This document shows, piece by piece, positions 35,420 through 44,123 of a stretch of 64,000 nt of DNA. This DNA is from Roseovarius sp. M141 (GTDB lineage: Bacteria > Pseudomonadota > Alphaproteobacteria > Rhodobacterales > Rhodobacteraceae): assembly GCF_024355225.1 (NCBI RefSeq), contig NZ_VCNH01000008.1, positions 3,610,461 to 3,674,460 on the forward strand. Reading direction: 5' to 3'. The position numbers and the translations under genes were made by a program. The notes under the pieces were generated by a model. That model saw only the letters and a program-made list of their open reading frames with translations, did not search any database and had not been told where the DNA came from. Within the stretch, counting starts at the first letter, position 1; each line of letters opens with the position of its first letter.

Positions 35420-36045
35420 ACACATCCCGGCAAAAAAACCTCCCGGCTGAGGAGCGGCGCAACGTCACCGTTGAAGCGGTGGTCGATCTGGCTGGCAAAA
35501 CCAATCCTAATTCGATCACGACCGCTGCAATCGCAAAGCACATGAACCTGACGCAAGGCGCTCTCTTCCGGCATTTCCCAAACAAGGAGGCGATCTGGCA
35601 GGCGGTCATGAAATGGGTGGCCGAACGCCTTATGGCGCGCATCGAAAAAGCCTCCGAAGGCATAGACTCGCCGGTTGAGAAGATGCAGGCGATGTTTCTT
35701 GCGCATGTGACTTTCGTTTCCGAGCATCCCGGCGCGCCGCGGATGATGTTCGGCGAATTGCAAGGTGCCAAGGCAACACCAGCCAAACGCTTGGCGCGTG
35801 CCATGCTGAAACAATATGCAGTGCGTCTAAGTGATCTGATTGAGGCCGGAAAGGCACGCGGCGAACTGCGCGCCGATCTGGATGGAGAGGCGGCAGCGAC
35901 GCTTTTCATCGGCACAATCCAGGGCCTTGTGATGCAATCGCTGATCGCGAACGACATGAGCCATATGGTCGAGGATGCGCCGCGCGTCTTTGCGATCTAC
36001 AGACGCGGAATCATATCTGGATTTGAGCAGGGCAAAGGAGAATAA
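35416..36045 (+). CDS. TetR-family transcriptional regulator
   Basis: 209 residues, start at 35416 (MNTSRQ). N-terminal TetR DNA-binding helices: VVDLAGKTNPNSITTAAIAKHMNLTQGALFRHFPNKEAIW (helix-turn-helix at ~30-55), then an all-helical ligand domain. It sits directly before an HlyD adaptor gene (2-base gap), the usual YbhG/TetR efflux arrangement. Its likely operators are the palindromes at 35150 (own operon and phaC) and 26862 (RND operon), so it may link several efflux functions. Confidence 0.88.
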   Translation: MNTSRQKNLPAEERRNVTVEAVVDLAGKTNPNSITTAAIAKHMNLTQGALFRHFPNKEAIWQAVMKWVAERLMARIEKASEGIDSPVEKMQAMFLAHVTFVSEHPGAPRMMFGELQGAKATPAKRLARAMLKQYAVRLSDLIEAGKARGELRADLDGEAAATLFIGTIQGLVMQSLIANDMSHMVEDAPRVFAIYRRGIISGFEQGKGE

Positions 36046-36047
36046 TT

Positions 36048-37586
36048 ATGTCGCGCCGGGTTTCGATCCTTTTGGTTGTGGCGGTGCTTGCCGGGTTTCT
36101 GGGCTATGCTTTGTGGAGGATCTTTCTGGCGCCCAGCGGCCTGCCGCCTGAAGGGTTTGCGCTCGGGAATGGCAGGGTGGAGGCCGACCTCGTCGATGTC
36201 TCGACCCGTCTGTCCGGTCGGGTCGCTGAAATTGCAGTGCAGGAAGGCGACCTTGTCGCGCAGGGTGACGTCCTTGCTGTGATGGATACCATCGAGCTGG
36301 CGGCGCAGAAAATGCGCGCAGAAGCTGGCGTGGCCAGTGCCGAGGCCGCTGTGGCGGTGGCGAAAGCCGGCGTGACCAAGGCACAAGCGAACCTTGCGCT
36401 TGCCAACAGCGAACTGTCCCGCGCCGAAACGCTGAGCGAACGCGAGGTCATCACACGCGAAAATCTCGATATTCGCCGCACCGAAGCGCAAGTTACTGAA
36501 GCCGGGCTGACTGCCGCACAGGCCGAGGTTCGCGCCAAGGAACGCGCTGTAGACGCGGAAACCGCAAGCCTGCACGAGATCGAGGCGCGGATTGCCGACA
36601 GCACGCTCTATGCCCCCCAAGCGGGCCGTATACTGTACCGCCTGACCCAACCCGGCGAAGTGCTGGGCAACGGCGGCAAGGTGCTGACACTGGTCAGCCT
36701 TGGCAACGTCTACATGGAGTTCTTTCTGCCCGCCACGCAAGCGCCGCGCGTGCGATTGGGCGATGAGGCTCGGATTGTCGTCGATGTCCGGCCTGATGCC
36801 GCCATCCCCGCGATTGTAAGCTTCGTCGCACCGCAGGCGCAATTCACGCCGAAACAGGTCGAAACCATCGCCGAGCGCGAAAGCCTGATGTTCCGCATCC
36901 GTGTGCGCATCCCGCCTCAAATGGTCGAGGCGCGCCTGGCTCAGGTCAAGACCGGTGTCCGTGGTGTGGCGTGGGTCCGGCTGGTAGGCGAGGACGGCAG
37001 CATGACAGGCTATGTCGCCGACAGGGATGCGGTAATCTATTCGCGGGATGATCTAGTCCATGTACTGACCGTCACCGCGGCCGACCCGGCGATCGGAAAC
37101 ATCACCCTGTTCGGGCACAGCATGGGAGGCTGGCTTGTTGCCGAGGCCTTGCGTCAGCTCAGGCTGGGCGGTCAAGACAACGTGATCGACCGGTTGGGTA
37201 ATGTGGTGCTGGCCGCGCCGGATATCGATGTTGACGTTTTCCGCCGCCAGATGCGAACCATCGGCGCGCTGAACCCTCCCATGACCCTGCTTGTCTCACC
37301 AGATGATCGTGCGCTGAAACTCTCTGAACGTCTGGCAGGCTCGCGCAGTAGAGTTGGCAGAAAGGATGTCAGCGATCCTCAGGTACATACATTGGCAGCT
37401 GCGAACGGTATCCGCGTGATCGACATCTCAAATATGGACGCTTTGGATAAAAGTAATCACAACAGATTTGCCGCCTTGATGAAAGTGCTCCCACGCGCAA
37501 CGAAAACCACATTCGCTTCGCTTGTGCATGCGGGTACGTTCATCCTTGAACCCGTAAGCGCCACGCTGGTGTCGTCAGGTCAGTGA
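36048..37586 (+). CDS. Chimeric ORF: HlyD-type adaptor fused to a DUF900-like hydrolase fragment
   Basis: 512 residues in one frame but of two origins. Residues 1-~320 are an HlyD/YbhG-like adaptor: membrane anchor, lipoyl half (GRVEADLVDVSTRLSGRV), a long coiled coil (100-190, Ala-rich), second lipoyl half (LYAPQAGRILYRLTQPGEV) and barrel. The normal end of the adaptor is missing. From ~325 the text is an alpha/beta hydrolase of the DUF900 type: YSRDDLVHVL, nucleophile elbow LFGHSMGGWL (Ser ~356), VVLAAPDIDVDVFRRQ, late Asp in SPDDRAL and His in DKSNHNRFA. Its N-terminal third is missing. The junction is near nucleotide 37,005. ABC-transporter genes usual after such an adaptor are absent, so a deletion probably joined two genes. 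Confidence 0.7.
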   Translation: MSRRVSILLVVAVLAGFLGYALWRIFLAPSGLPPEGFALGNGRVEADLVDVSTRLSGRVAEIAVQEGDLVAQGDVLAVMDTIELAAQKMRAEAGVASAEAAVAVAKAGVTKAQANLALANSELSRAETLSEREVITRENLDIRRTEAQVTEAGLTAAQAEVRAKERAVDAETASLHEIEARIADSTLYAPQAGRILYRLTQPGEVLGNGGKVLTLVSLGNVYMEFFLPATQAPRVRLGDEARIVVDVRPDAAIPAIVSFVAPQAQFTPKQVETIAERESLMFRIRVRIPPQMVEARLAQVKTGVRGVAWVRLVGEDGSMTGYVADRDAVIYSRDDLVHVLTVTAADPAIGNITLFGHSMGGWLVAEALRQLRLGGQDNVIDRLGNVVLAAPDIDVDVFRRQMRTIGALNPPMTLLVSPDDRALKLSERLAGSRSRVGRKDVSDPQVHTLAAANGIRVIDISNMDALDKSNHNRFAALMKVLPRATKTTFASLVHAGTFILEPVSATLVSSGQ

Positions 37587-37949
37587 TACCGCTTATGATG
37601 ATACGGATGAGATCACCTTGCTTGGTTTGGTCGCCGAGGATTCCCCGACGAGGGAGTGGTTGACTGGTATAGACGTTGCCAAGACGCCTACTGACGCAGT
37701 ACGGCGGTTGGGACCCTGTCTTACAAAAGGATCAGTGAACGGACAACAAGTTGTCCTCCTGGATCGCTCCACGCCGGTGGACAATTTCCGTCTCAATTGG
37801 ATGGTCCGATGACATTGTCATTTACGGGGCCTTTTACATTACAGCGTCTCGAAGCCCGTCCAGTATAAGTTTGACCACTTGTCCAGTAGTTTTAGCGACT
37901 TGAATATTCATCGGTGTTTGTTGCAATGGACTGACGCAGAAGTCTCGCT
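37587..37949. other. Region without recognisable gene
   Basis: One plus-strand frame (about 37590-37812) looks protein-like (DTDEITLLGLVAEDSPTRE) but is too short and lacks a ribosome site; it may be the tail of a lost gene. This marks the border between chromosomal genes and the phage-derived part. Confidence 0.4.
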
Positions 37950-38236
37950 CCAAAAGGATCCTCGAATACCTCTTCGGTGCGACACTGCTCTACAAAATCA
38001 ACGCCAGCGCGACGGCCCGGATGCGTGGGCGGCTCGCGCCGAACGGCAGCACGGAAATCCGTGGCTCCTTCGGCGAAAGCTCCACCACCCATGTCTCGCT
38101 GGCCACCGCCATCTGGCTGCAGACCATCGTGCCGCTGAGCGCGGGCGATACCGTCGAGTTGCAGGGCTATTTCCGCGCGCAGGACGGCTACTTCGCGGCC
38201 GAGCACACGTCCTTCTGGGGCGCCAAGATCGGCTGA
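37950..38236 (+). pseudogene. 3' end of a phage tail/structural gene
   Basis: About 95 codons ending at 38236, without a start: the frame is open from ~37950 (EYLFGATLLYKINASATA) to a beta-rich end (IVPLSAGDTVELQGYF, then SFWGAKIG). The closing pattern resembles C1q-like or fibre-tip domains at the ends of phage tail proteins. It directly precedes the lysis genes, as the last structural gene of a prophage does; the rest of the prophage is absent to the left. Confidence 0.5.
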
Positions 38237-38272
38237 GGGACGCATGAGGATCGATCATCGAAGGACATCACC

Positions 38273-38581
38273 ATGACAGAACGCAACTCCCTCGCGCAGG
38301 AGGTCGGCGCGGCCTTGCGCGACCACGGCATCACCGCCGCCATCACCGCGCTGATCGGTGGCACCATCGCCCTGCTGGCCGCCGTTTCGCGCAGGGCGTT
38401 CACCAACGACGCGATGCTGGCCCGGCTGGACCGCGAGCTTTTAGCCGAGCGCGACCGCGTTGATCGCCAGCGATCCGAGGACCGCAAGAGCGACGCCGAC
38501 CGGCTGGAGCGGATCGAGACCGATATCCGCGCCATGCGCAATCTGATGTTCGACGCATTCCAGCGCGGCCACAGCGACTGA
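38273..38581 (+). CDS. Phage small membrane protein, holin-like
   Basis: 102 residues. One membrane helix (AITALIGGTIALLAAVS, residues 20-38) followed by a charged coiled-coil tail (LDRELLAERDRVDRQRSEDRKSDADRLERIETD). Position between a tail gene and an endolysin-like peptidase fits a holin or a holin-associated protein, but one helix plus coiled coil is also seen in spanin-like proteins. Function is inferred from position only. Confidence 0.55.
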   Translation: MTERNSLAQEVGAALRDHGITAAITALIGGTIALLAAVSRRAFTNDAMLARLDRELLAERDRVDRQRSEDRKSDADRLERIETDIRAMRNLMFDAFQRGHSD

Positions 38582-38654
38582 CGAATATTCCCACCACGAC
38601 GCCGACCCAACCGACCCGCCCCGGAGGCGGGTTTTGCATTTCCGGAGACCCGAC

Positions 38655-39329
38655 ATGCCAACGACGACCTACACCCATTTCCGCGACGTGCCCGAGAGCG
38701 CCTGGCGCTGGCCGAGCTTTTCGCCCGCCGAGATCGCCAGTCGCCGCGAAGGCGCGCTCAAGATCAACACCGAAGCCATGGACATGCTGCAGACCCTGCG
38801 CAACCGGCTCGGCAAACCGCTGATCGTGCGTTCAGGCTATCGCAGCCCGGCCCACAACCGCGCCGTCGGTGGAGCGCCGCGCTCCAGGCACATGCTCGGG
38901 ACCGCGTTCGATATCGCCATGTCGAACCACGACCCGGTCACGTTTGCCGCGGCCGCGCGCGCCGTGGGGTTTCTCGGTTTTGGCACCTATCCCCGTTCAG
39001 GCTTCATGCATATCGACCTCGGCCCCGCGCGGTCCTGGGGCGAGCCGTTCCCCGCACGCGCCACGTCCTTCGTGGCGGAGGTGCCGCCCGCCCGCGAGGT
39101 GCTGGCCGAGAGCCGCACGCTGAAAGGCAGCGGCGCGGCGGGGGTGGCGACCGTCGGCGCAGCAGGGGTCGAGGTGGCACAGGACGTCTTGGCTGAAACC
39201 CAATCCGCCATCCTGCCGCTGGTACCCTACCTCGACACCCTGCGCTGGGTGTTCATCACCGTGGCCCTGTTCGGCATTGCCGTCGCCGTCCACGCGAGAG
39301 TCGACGACTGGAAGCGAGGCCAGAGGTGA
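38655..39329 (+). CDS. M15-family peptidase, likely phage endolysin
   Basis: 224 residues, ATG at 38655 with CGGAG upstream. Zinc D,D-carboxypeptidase motifs: VRSGYRSPAHNRAVGG, SRHMLGTAFDIA (SxHxxGxAxD, zinc ligands His and Asp) and FMHIDLGPAR (third ligand). Residues 150-224 hold an Ala-rich linker and a C-terminal membrane helix (WVFITVALFGIAVAV), which would tether it to the membrane. It would cut peptide cross-bridges of peptidoglycan at the end of a phage cycle. Neighbours are the holin-like gene and two spanin-like genes. Confidence 0.85.
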   Translation: MPTTTYTHFRDVPESAWRWPSFSPAEIASRREGALKINTEAMDMLQTLRNRLGKPLIVRSGYRSPAHNRAVGGAPRSRHMLGTAFDIAMSNHDPVTFAAAARAVGFLGFGTYPRSGFMHIDLGPARSWGEPFPARATSFVAEVPPAREVLAESRTLKGSGAAGVATVGAAGVEVAQDVLAETQSAILPLVPYLDTLRWVFITVALFGIAVAVHARVDDWKRGQR

Positions 39330-39490
39330 TGGGCTGGGCCGCGGCGCTCCTCGCCAGCAGCCCGGCGCGCAAGGCGCTGGGTTTGCTGCTGGTAGCCCTC
39401 ACCATCGCCCTGTTCCTTTTGAACCTCCGCCGCGCCGGTGAGCGTACCGGGCGGCTGGCGGAGCGTCTTTCAAACGAAGAAGACCCATGA
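39329..39490 (+). CDS. Small membrane protein, inner-spanin-like (Rz-like)
   Basis: 53 residues; ATG at 39329 overlaps the peptidase stop (TGATG). One membrane helix (ALGLLLVALTIALFLLNL) and a short basic/acidic tail (RRAGERTGRLAERLSNEEDP). It overlaps the next gene, a small lipoprotein, in ATGA. The inner membrane + outer lipoprotein pair is the layout of Rz/Rz1 spanins, although the tail is too short for a classical Rz. Confidence 0.55.
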   Translation: MGWAAALLASSPARKALGLLLVALTIALFLLNLRRAGERTGRLAERLSNEEDP

Positions 39491-39714
39491 AATCCACCGC
39501 CAGATGCTCGACGCCGCCAGCCGCCGCCCTGCTGATCGCGATGCTCTCGCTCAGCGCCTGCGCGACGGCCAGTTCTGACGCACGCCCGCCATGTCCGCCC
39601 GTGGTTCCCTATAGCGCCACCGACCAGGCGCGCGCCGCGGCCGAGGTGGCGGCGCTGCCGGAAGGTGCGGTCGTGGTCCAGATGCTCAGCGACTTCTGTG
39701 GTTGCCGCCCGTGA
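39487..39714 (+). CDS. Small lipoprotein, outer-spanin-like (Rz1-like), C-terminus probably truncated
   Basis: 75 residues. Lipoprotein signal with lipobox SLSAC near residue 25 and a Pro-rich mature start (ARPPCPPVVPYS). A diverged copy at 49,291-49,521 continues past ALPEG...MLSD with a longer tail (ADYAVTRDQARACG), while this one ends FCGCRP, so its C-terminus was probably replaced at a junction before the IS110 element. The following 250 bases (39715-39964) hold no gene I can support. Confidence 0.5.
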   Translation: MKSTARCSTPPAAALLIAMLSLSACATASSDARPPCPPVVPYSATDQARAAAEVAALPEGAVVVQMLSDFCGCRP

Positions 39715-39964
39715 TGCAAGAATTTTTTGACCCTACTTGCGCGTGATCGAGTGCGAACTTCTGTCAGGCCTCGTGATGCGGCACTTCCATTAGCCGCGGG
39801 CCGGGATGGTGATCAGCGGATTGGGTCCAAATCTACACCTCGAGCTTTCAGCTCGTATCGCTGAACTGGTTTTCTCAATCCGGATCTGTTCGATCATTTT
39901 GCCCATTCAGGTCGTCGTCTTCTCACACCCCCTTGGCACCGTCGCTAGCGGTTCGACATGCGCA

Positions 39965-40915
39965 TCATGCCGCGACTGCCAGCGCCGGATCCTTGTAATC
40001 CTCGTTTTTTGTTAACATCGCCCAGATCTGCCGCGCCATCTTGTTGGCCAGCGCGATTGCGACCAGCATGGTGGGTTTGCGCGCTAACATGCGTGACAGC
40101 CAGTTGCCCTGCGCAAGAGTGCGCCGCCCAAGCCAGCCCAGTCGCGACATTGCGCCCATGACCAGAAGGCGTCGGATGTCGGCCTGACCGGCTTTGGTCA
40201 TCCGCCCCAAGCGCTCCTTGCCGCCCGAGGAATGCTGCCTGGGTACAAGGCCCAACCAAGCCGCAAAGTTGCGCCCGGTTTTAAAATGCGCCATGTTTCC
40301 AGCCCGAAAGCTTCCACCGCGATGGCCGTCAGCGGGCCGACGCCTGGCATGGTCTGCAGTCGGCGCCAGCAGGTCCTGGCACTCCTCCCGGATCAGCGCG
40401 GGCAAATCTGAAGTATCATCGTCCACAAGCGCTGTCATGCGATCAAGGTAGCGTATTCCTACGGGAAAGACGTCGCCATGCTCATACAGCAGAGCCCGCA
40501 AGGCGTTCACATCCGCGGTGCGCTGATGAACTAGCCGCTCCCGGCCACGGAAAACCGCCGCGCGGGACTGCTGCTCAACTGTCTTGGGCTCCACGAAGCG
40601 CATCTCGGCCTGGCGGGCCGCGATGACGATCGCCTCAGCATCGGCGGCGTCATTCTTCTGGCGCTTCACGAACGGGCGCACGTATTGCGGCGCGATCAGC
40701 TTCACCTCGTGCCCAAGCGCTTCCATTTCGCGCGCCCAGTAGTGCGCGCCACCACAGGCTTCGAAGATGATCAGGCAGGGGGCCTGCTGGGCCATGAACG
40801 CGGGGAACTGCTGTCGCGTAAGTTTCTTGCGAAACTGCACCTCCCCCGAACGCAGGGCTGCGTGGACCTGAAAAACATTTTTTGCCAGATCGACTCCGAT
40901 CATCATATCGTTCAT
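39965..40915 (-). CDS. IS110-family transposase (IS1111 group)
   Basis: 316 residues from the ATG at 40915. The DEDD catalytic domain is clear: Asp in MMIGVDLAKN, Glu in IIFEACGGAHYWA, Asp in KNDAADAEAI. The C-terminal Transposase_20 part has SSGGKERLGRMTKAGQADIRR. Around residues 195-215, where relatives read like MPGVGPLTAIAVEAF, this frame gives unrelated residues, while the expected ones appear in another frame of the same bases (near 40,300-40,370). So two compensating one-base indels flank the segment. The enzyme is probably inactive as written, or the indels are errors. IS110 elements lack clear inverted repeats, so the element ends cannot be fixed. Confidence 0.8.
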   Translation of the reverse strand: MNDMMIGVDLAKNVFQVHAALRSGEVQFRKKLTRQQFPAFMAQQAPCLIIFEACGGAHYWAREMEALGHEVKLIAPQYVRPFVKRQKNDAADAEAIVIAARQAEMRFVEPKTVEQQSRAAVFRGRERLVHQRTADVNALRALLYEHGDVFPVGIRYLDRMTALVDDDTSDLPALIREECQDLLAPTADHARRRPADGHRGGSFRAGNMAHFKTGRNFAAWLGLVPRQHSSGGKERLGRMTKAGQADIRRLLVMGAMSRLGWLGRRTLAQGNWLSRMLARKPTMLVAIALANKMARQIWAMLTKNEDYKDPALAVAA

Positions 40916-41346
40916 CTCGCCGTCCTCTCTGTTGTGTGGCCTTGAACACCACAACCTTGGCACATTGCGATGCCGTCGGGGAGGGCGGCAACCACTCCAT
41001 CTACGCCGTCATGCGCGATCAGGCGCGGGCGTGCTGGTGAAAAGGGGCCGGGCAATTGTCTGCGGGAAGCGCCAGACGCCTCGACCGCAACGTCACGCCC
41101 GGCCCGCTTCACGGATTCAAAGAACGGCAGCGAGTCGCTGCGCGGCCATGATGGCATGCGACCACGTCCTCTGTCGCGCGCGGAAATGGGCACAATTGTA
41201 CACCTCTGGCGGATCAAGTGTGGTGCTTGGTTATCCTGCGATCAACCTTCGCCGCGCCAACACCAAGGTCTGCACAGCGGACGAAGCGCCATTTCGCTGC
41301 GAATGCGCCAATGGCTGCTATGAGCGTTCCTTCGTTCGGAATCGGC
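40916..41346. other. Non-coding flank of the IS110 element
   Basis: No supported gene. Part of this is probably the long upstream end of the IS110/IS1111 element, in which the RNA-coding or recombination region lies. Beyond about 41200 the bases switch to the composition of the toxin-immunity remnant. Confidence 0.4.
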
Positions 41347-41649
41347 CTAAGATAGCGAAGCTGCCCAGCTCAAAAAGTCCTTAAAGAGGAAACGAACGCC
41401 CTTATCTGGAACAACCCAGTCGGCCTTCGACTCTTTGAACCATAGTGAGCCTAGATCAGTCTCGCTATCCGCTAAGAGTTTTTCGCAGTACGTGACTAAT
41501 TCCCGCACGGCTTGATCGCCATAGCTTTGTCGAAAGTCTTCATAGATTTGGTTGCGCCCGTCTGGGGTATCGGCCCAACCAGGATGAACGACATCTAGGT
41601 CTTGATGAAATTGCAAGGTGAAGTCGTAGAATGATTTCGGCGGCGTCAT
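41347..41649 (-). CDS. Small acidic protein, candidate immunity protein
   Basis: 100 residues from the ATG at 41649, one base after the stop of a truncated toxin-like frame. It is acidic and rich in aromatic residues (FYDFTLQFHQDLDVVHPGW, DFLSWAASLS), with no signal or membrane helix. Position directly behind a C-terminal fragment like a polymorphic toxin tip is the layout of toxin-immunity pairs; immunity function is inferred only from this. I do not recognise the family. Confidence 0.5.
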   Translation of the reverse strand: MTPPKSFYDFTLQFHQDLDVVHPGWADTPDGRNQIYEDFRQSYGDQAVRELVTYCEKLLADSETDLGSLWFKESKADWVVPDKGVRFLFKDFLSWAASLS

Positions 41650-41650
41650 G

Positions 41651-41842
41651 TCAGTCAATCCTTGGATAGGATGTGATAATGATAAATCCATCCGGCATGT
41701 CCGGGGCGTGCTCAATAACAGTACCCACACCAAATGTCTGCCGGAGTTGTATCGGAGATGACGCGCGCCGAGTGGTTCGGTATGCCTCAAAGCCTGTTAT
41801 TGATTCAAAATCACTTGTTATGAATGCTCTACGCAATTGGAG
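41651..41842 (-). pseudogene. C-terminal fragment of a putative polymorphic toxin
   Basis: About 60 codons ending at 41651. The stretch FESITGFEAYRTTRRASS followed by FGVGTVIEHAPDMPDGF and IITSYPRID reads like the last part of a secreted nuclease-type toxin tip domain (CdiA-CT/Rhs-like). The 5' side is cut by the left end of the IS3-family element at about 41843. The downstream gene is a candidate immunity protein. I cannot name the toxin family with confidence. Confidence 0.45.
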
Positions 41843-41903
41843 TGCCCCCACTGAAGTGGTCCACCAACTGGGATAGTATTATCCCATTTCAGGAGGACCA
41901 GAG

Positions 41904-42182
41904 ATGGCTGGAAAGAGAGATAAACCCGAAGAGATCGTGCTGAAGCTTCGGCAGGTTGAAGTGTTGCAAGGGCAAGGCAGTTCGATCGCTGATGCGGTTC
42001 GCCAGATTGGCGTGACGCAGCAGACCTATTATCGATGGCGCAAAGAATATGGCGGCATGAGCCGTGATCAGCTCAAACGGCTAAAGGAGTTGGAGGTTGA
42101 GAATACCCGGCTGAGGCGCGCCGTGTCGGATCTGACGCTGGACAAGATGATCCTGACCGAGGCCGCCCGGGGAAACTTCTAA
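41904..42182 (+). CDS. IS3-family transposase OrfA
   Basis: 92 residues. A helix-turn-helix of the IS3 OrfA type (ADAVRQIGVTQQTYYRWRKEYGG, residues 28-50) followed by a leucine-zipper helix (LKRLKELEVENTRLRRAVSDLTLDKMIL). AGGAGG-like sequence (41892-41897) precedes the ATG. In intact elements OrfA and OrfB are joined by programmed -1 frameshifting near the OrfA end; here OrfB is incomplete, so transposition is not expected. Confidence 0.85.
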   Translation: MAGKRDKPEEIVLKLRQVEVLQGQGSSIADAVRQIGVTQQTYYRWRKEYGGMSRDQLKRLKELEVENTRLRRAVSDLTLDKMILTEAARGNF

Positions 42183-42538
42183 GCCCTTCCCGCCGCAGAC
42201 AGTGCATTGACCATGTGCGGCAAACCCTCAGCGTATCTGAGCGCCGGGTTTGCCGCACATTGGGTCAGCATCGCTCGACACAGCGCAAGGTGCCCTGTGG
42301 CCCGCCGGACGAAGAGCGGCTGACCGATGACATCATCGCACTGACAGAAGAGTTTGGACGCTATGGGTATCGCATGATCACCGGGATGCTAAACAACAGC
42401 GGCTGGCATGTGAACCATAAAAGGGTCGAACGGATCTGGCGGCGGGAGGGGCTGAAAGTTCCGCAAAAGCACCCCAAGAAGGGACGGCTCTGGCTGAACG
42501 ACGGATCGTGCGTCCGGCTGCGGCCGGAGCGCCCGAAC
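42179..42538 (+). pseudogene. IS3-family transposase OrfB, N-terminal fragment
   Basis: About 115 codons of OrfB: the HTH_21-like part with RYGYRMITGMLNNSGW and NHKRVERIWRREGLKVP, then RLWLNDGSCVRLRPERPN. The DDE catalytic core that should follow is missing; the frame runs on to 42892 as antisense of the integrase gene. The break is near 42538. Confidence 0.75.
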
Positions 42539-43530
42539 CGCCGCACCTCCTGCACCGGCTGGCCGGGCGTATCGCCGGGGAACAGCCACGGTGTGCCGCT
42601 TGGTACCGACAGCTGGCGCTGGCGCACGATGGCGGCGGTCTCGTCCGAGATCGGAACGCGATGTGCCCGGCGCTGTTTCGTCATCATCGGGGGCTTCGAC
42701 CAGCTCAGATGTTCAAGGTTGAACTGTTCGAAGCGCGCCTGCCGCACCTCGCCCAGCCGCGCACCGGTCAGCATGCACATGCGGATGATGTCGGCGGCAC
42801 GCCGGTCTTCTGCCGCATCCAGTGCGGCGCCGAGGCTGGTGATTTCCTCCTTGGACAGGAACCGCTCGCGGGGCGTCTCGATGCGGCGGTGAAAGCGCTG
42901 GGCGGGGTTGTCGGCGCACCAACCCCATTCCACCGCCAGCGTGAACATCTTGCGCAACACCTCTCCCATCCGGTTGGCGCGCACCGGCGTAGGCTTTGCG
43001 GGCTGCAGCTTTCGCGCCCGGTTGTTGGGTTTGTCCTTGTGCGGTCGCGCCCGGCCTTCGGCGATCTTGTTCAGCAGCTTGTCGACGTCGGTCGAGGTGA
43101 TTTCCGTTACAAGTTTCCGACCCCAGACCGGGGCCACCAACTTGGCCAGCGAGGCACGCTGGTCGGCGGCGTTGCGTTCCGCCAGCTTTGGCAGATGCTG
43201 GGCGCAGTAGCGCTCGATCAGGTCGTCCACACGCGGCGCTTCGCGCAGCGCCCCGCGCTGGGCCAACGGGTCAGCCCCGGCATCGATCTCGCGGCGGATT
43301 TCCTTGGCCCGCTCGCGCGCCGCCGACACCGGCCATTCCGGCCAGCGCCCGAAGGTCATCCGGCGCTGCCGCCCGGCGTGGCGATAGTCGATCGTGAACG
43401 CCCGCCCGCCACCGCGATAGATGCAGGCCGCGAACCCGCGCACATCGGTGTCGAAAATCTGGTAATCGCGCCCAACGATGGGCACGGCCTCGCGGAGTAC
43501 TTTCTCGGTCAGCTTGGTGCGTTCTACCAT
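42538..43530 (-). pseudogene. Tyrosine-recombinase integrase A, C-terminus lost
   Basis: Start at 43530 (MVERTKL) with AGGAGG nine bases upstream. Residues 1-90 are the phage-integrase N-terminal arm domain (DYQIFDTDVRGFAACIYRGGGRAFTIDYRHAGRQRRMTFGRWPEW), then a SAM-like core-binding domain and the beginning of the catalytic domain with the first Arg in MLTGARLGEVRQA. Homology stops at GQPVQEVRRF, so the HxxR/H and Tyr of the active site are missing. Integrase B at 52978 shows the full version (about 70% similar by eye). The 3' end was exchanged for IS3 sequence; it cannot be active. Confidence 0.8.
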
Positions 43531-43600
43531 GTGTTCTGTCCTCCTTGCATCCGACATGAGGCGTGGTTTCGCCGTACTATCAAGGCAAGCATGAACGGCA

Positions 43601-43661
43601 GGGTGGCGGGGAGGCAGAGGGTGGCGGAAAGGTCGCCCTATTTGCGCCACCCCTTGTTTTA
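43601..43661 (-). repeat. GC-rich element repeat copy 1 (before integrase A)
   Basis: Read on the minus strand: TAAAACAAGGGGTGGC, about 25 bases, then CCGCCACCC blocks. It is nearly the inverted copy of 43985-44046. Placed upstream of integrase A. See the other copies at 52856 and 55179. Confidence 0.65.
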
Positions 43662-43984
43662 CTGGCGATCCGGCGCTGGACGGGGCGGTCGTCGGCCATA
43701 GCCATGGCGACAAGTGGCCCCTGGCGGGCGCAAAACGATGCCGAAAGACCCGGAATCAGTGCACCAGACCAAGCGATTTTGTAAATCTCCAACAAATTCA
43801 ATGGGTGGCAGGGGTGGCGTGCCGGGTGCCACCCCTTCTTTACCCGCCAATGCCGGTAAATCACCTGTAAACCCCGGTGTTCGCAGGTGTTTGCGGCTTT
43901 GGACTGCGTTTCGCATCCGCCACAACCACGGGCCGCGCGGCGCAGCTTCACCCCACCTGACCCGCAAAACTCAAGAACACCCAA

Positions 43985-44046
43985 TAAAACAAGGGGTGGC
44001 ACAAAGGTCGCCGCCTTTCCGCCACCCTGCGCCTCGCCGCCACCCC
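43985..44046 (+). repeat. GC-rich element repeat copy 2 (before early module A)
   Basis: TAAAACAAGGGGTGGC (43985-44000) then CGCCACCCTGCGCC and further GCCACCCC blocks. With copy 1 it forms a ~60-bp inverted repeat around the 593-bp divergent region between integrase A and the HTH gene; extra GGGTGGC units lie at 43803-43835. No gene is present in 43531-44123. Confidence 0.65.
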
Positions 44047-44123
44047 TTCGCCTCTGCGCTCACTGATCTCTGCAAACGCCCCCCGACACGACCAGTCACG
44101 GGGCCAGAACAGGGAGCCCCCCA

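Larger units (their letters stand above)
41843..42538 (+). mobile_element. IS3-family insertion sequence, right part lost
   Basis: The left end begins near TGCCCCCACTGAAGTGGTCC (41843) and is followed by a complete orfA and only the first part of orfB. Homology to orfB ends near 42538, where the sequence changes abruptly into the 3' part of an integrase gene on the opposite strand; the right terminal repeat is absent. Confidence 0.7.

Noticed and set aside
42508..43701. Plus-strand frame opposite integrase A
   Set aside because: Antisense to a clear integrase; no ribosome site and no recognisable domain.
43531..44123. CRISPR-like array from repeated GGGTGGC/GCCACCC units
   Set aside because: Units are of unequal length, spacing is irregular, no unique spacers of constant size and no cas genes are near; better explained as regulatory or recombination repeats.
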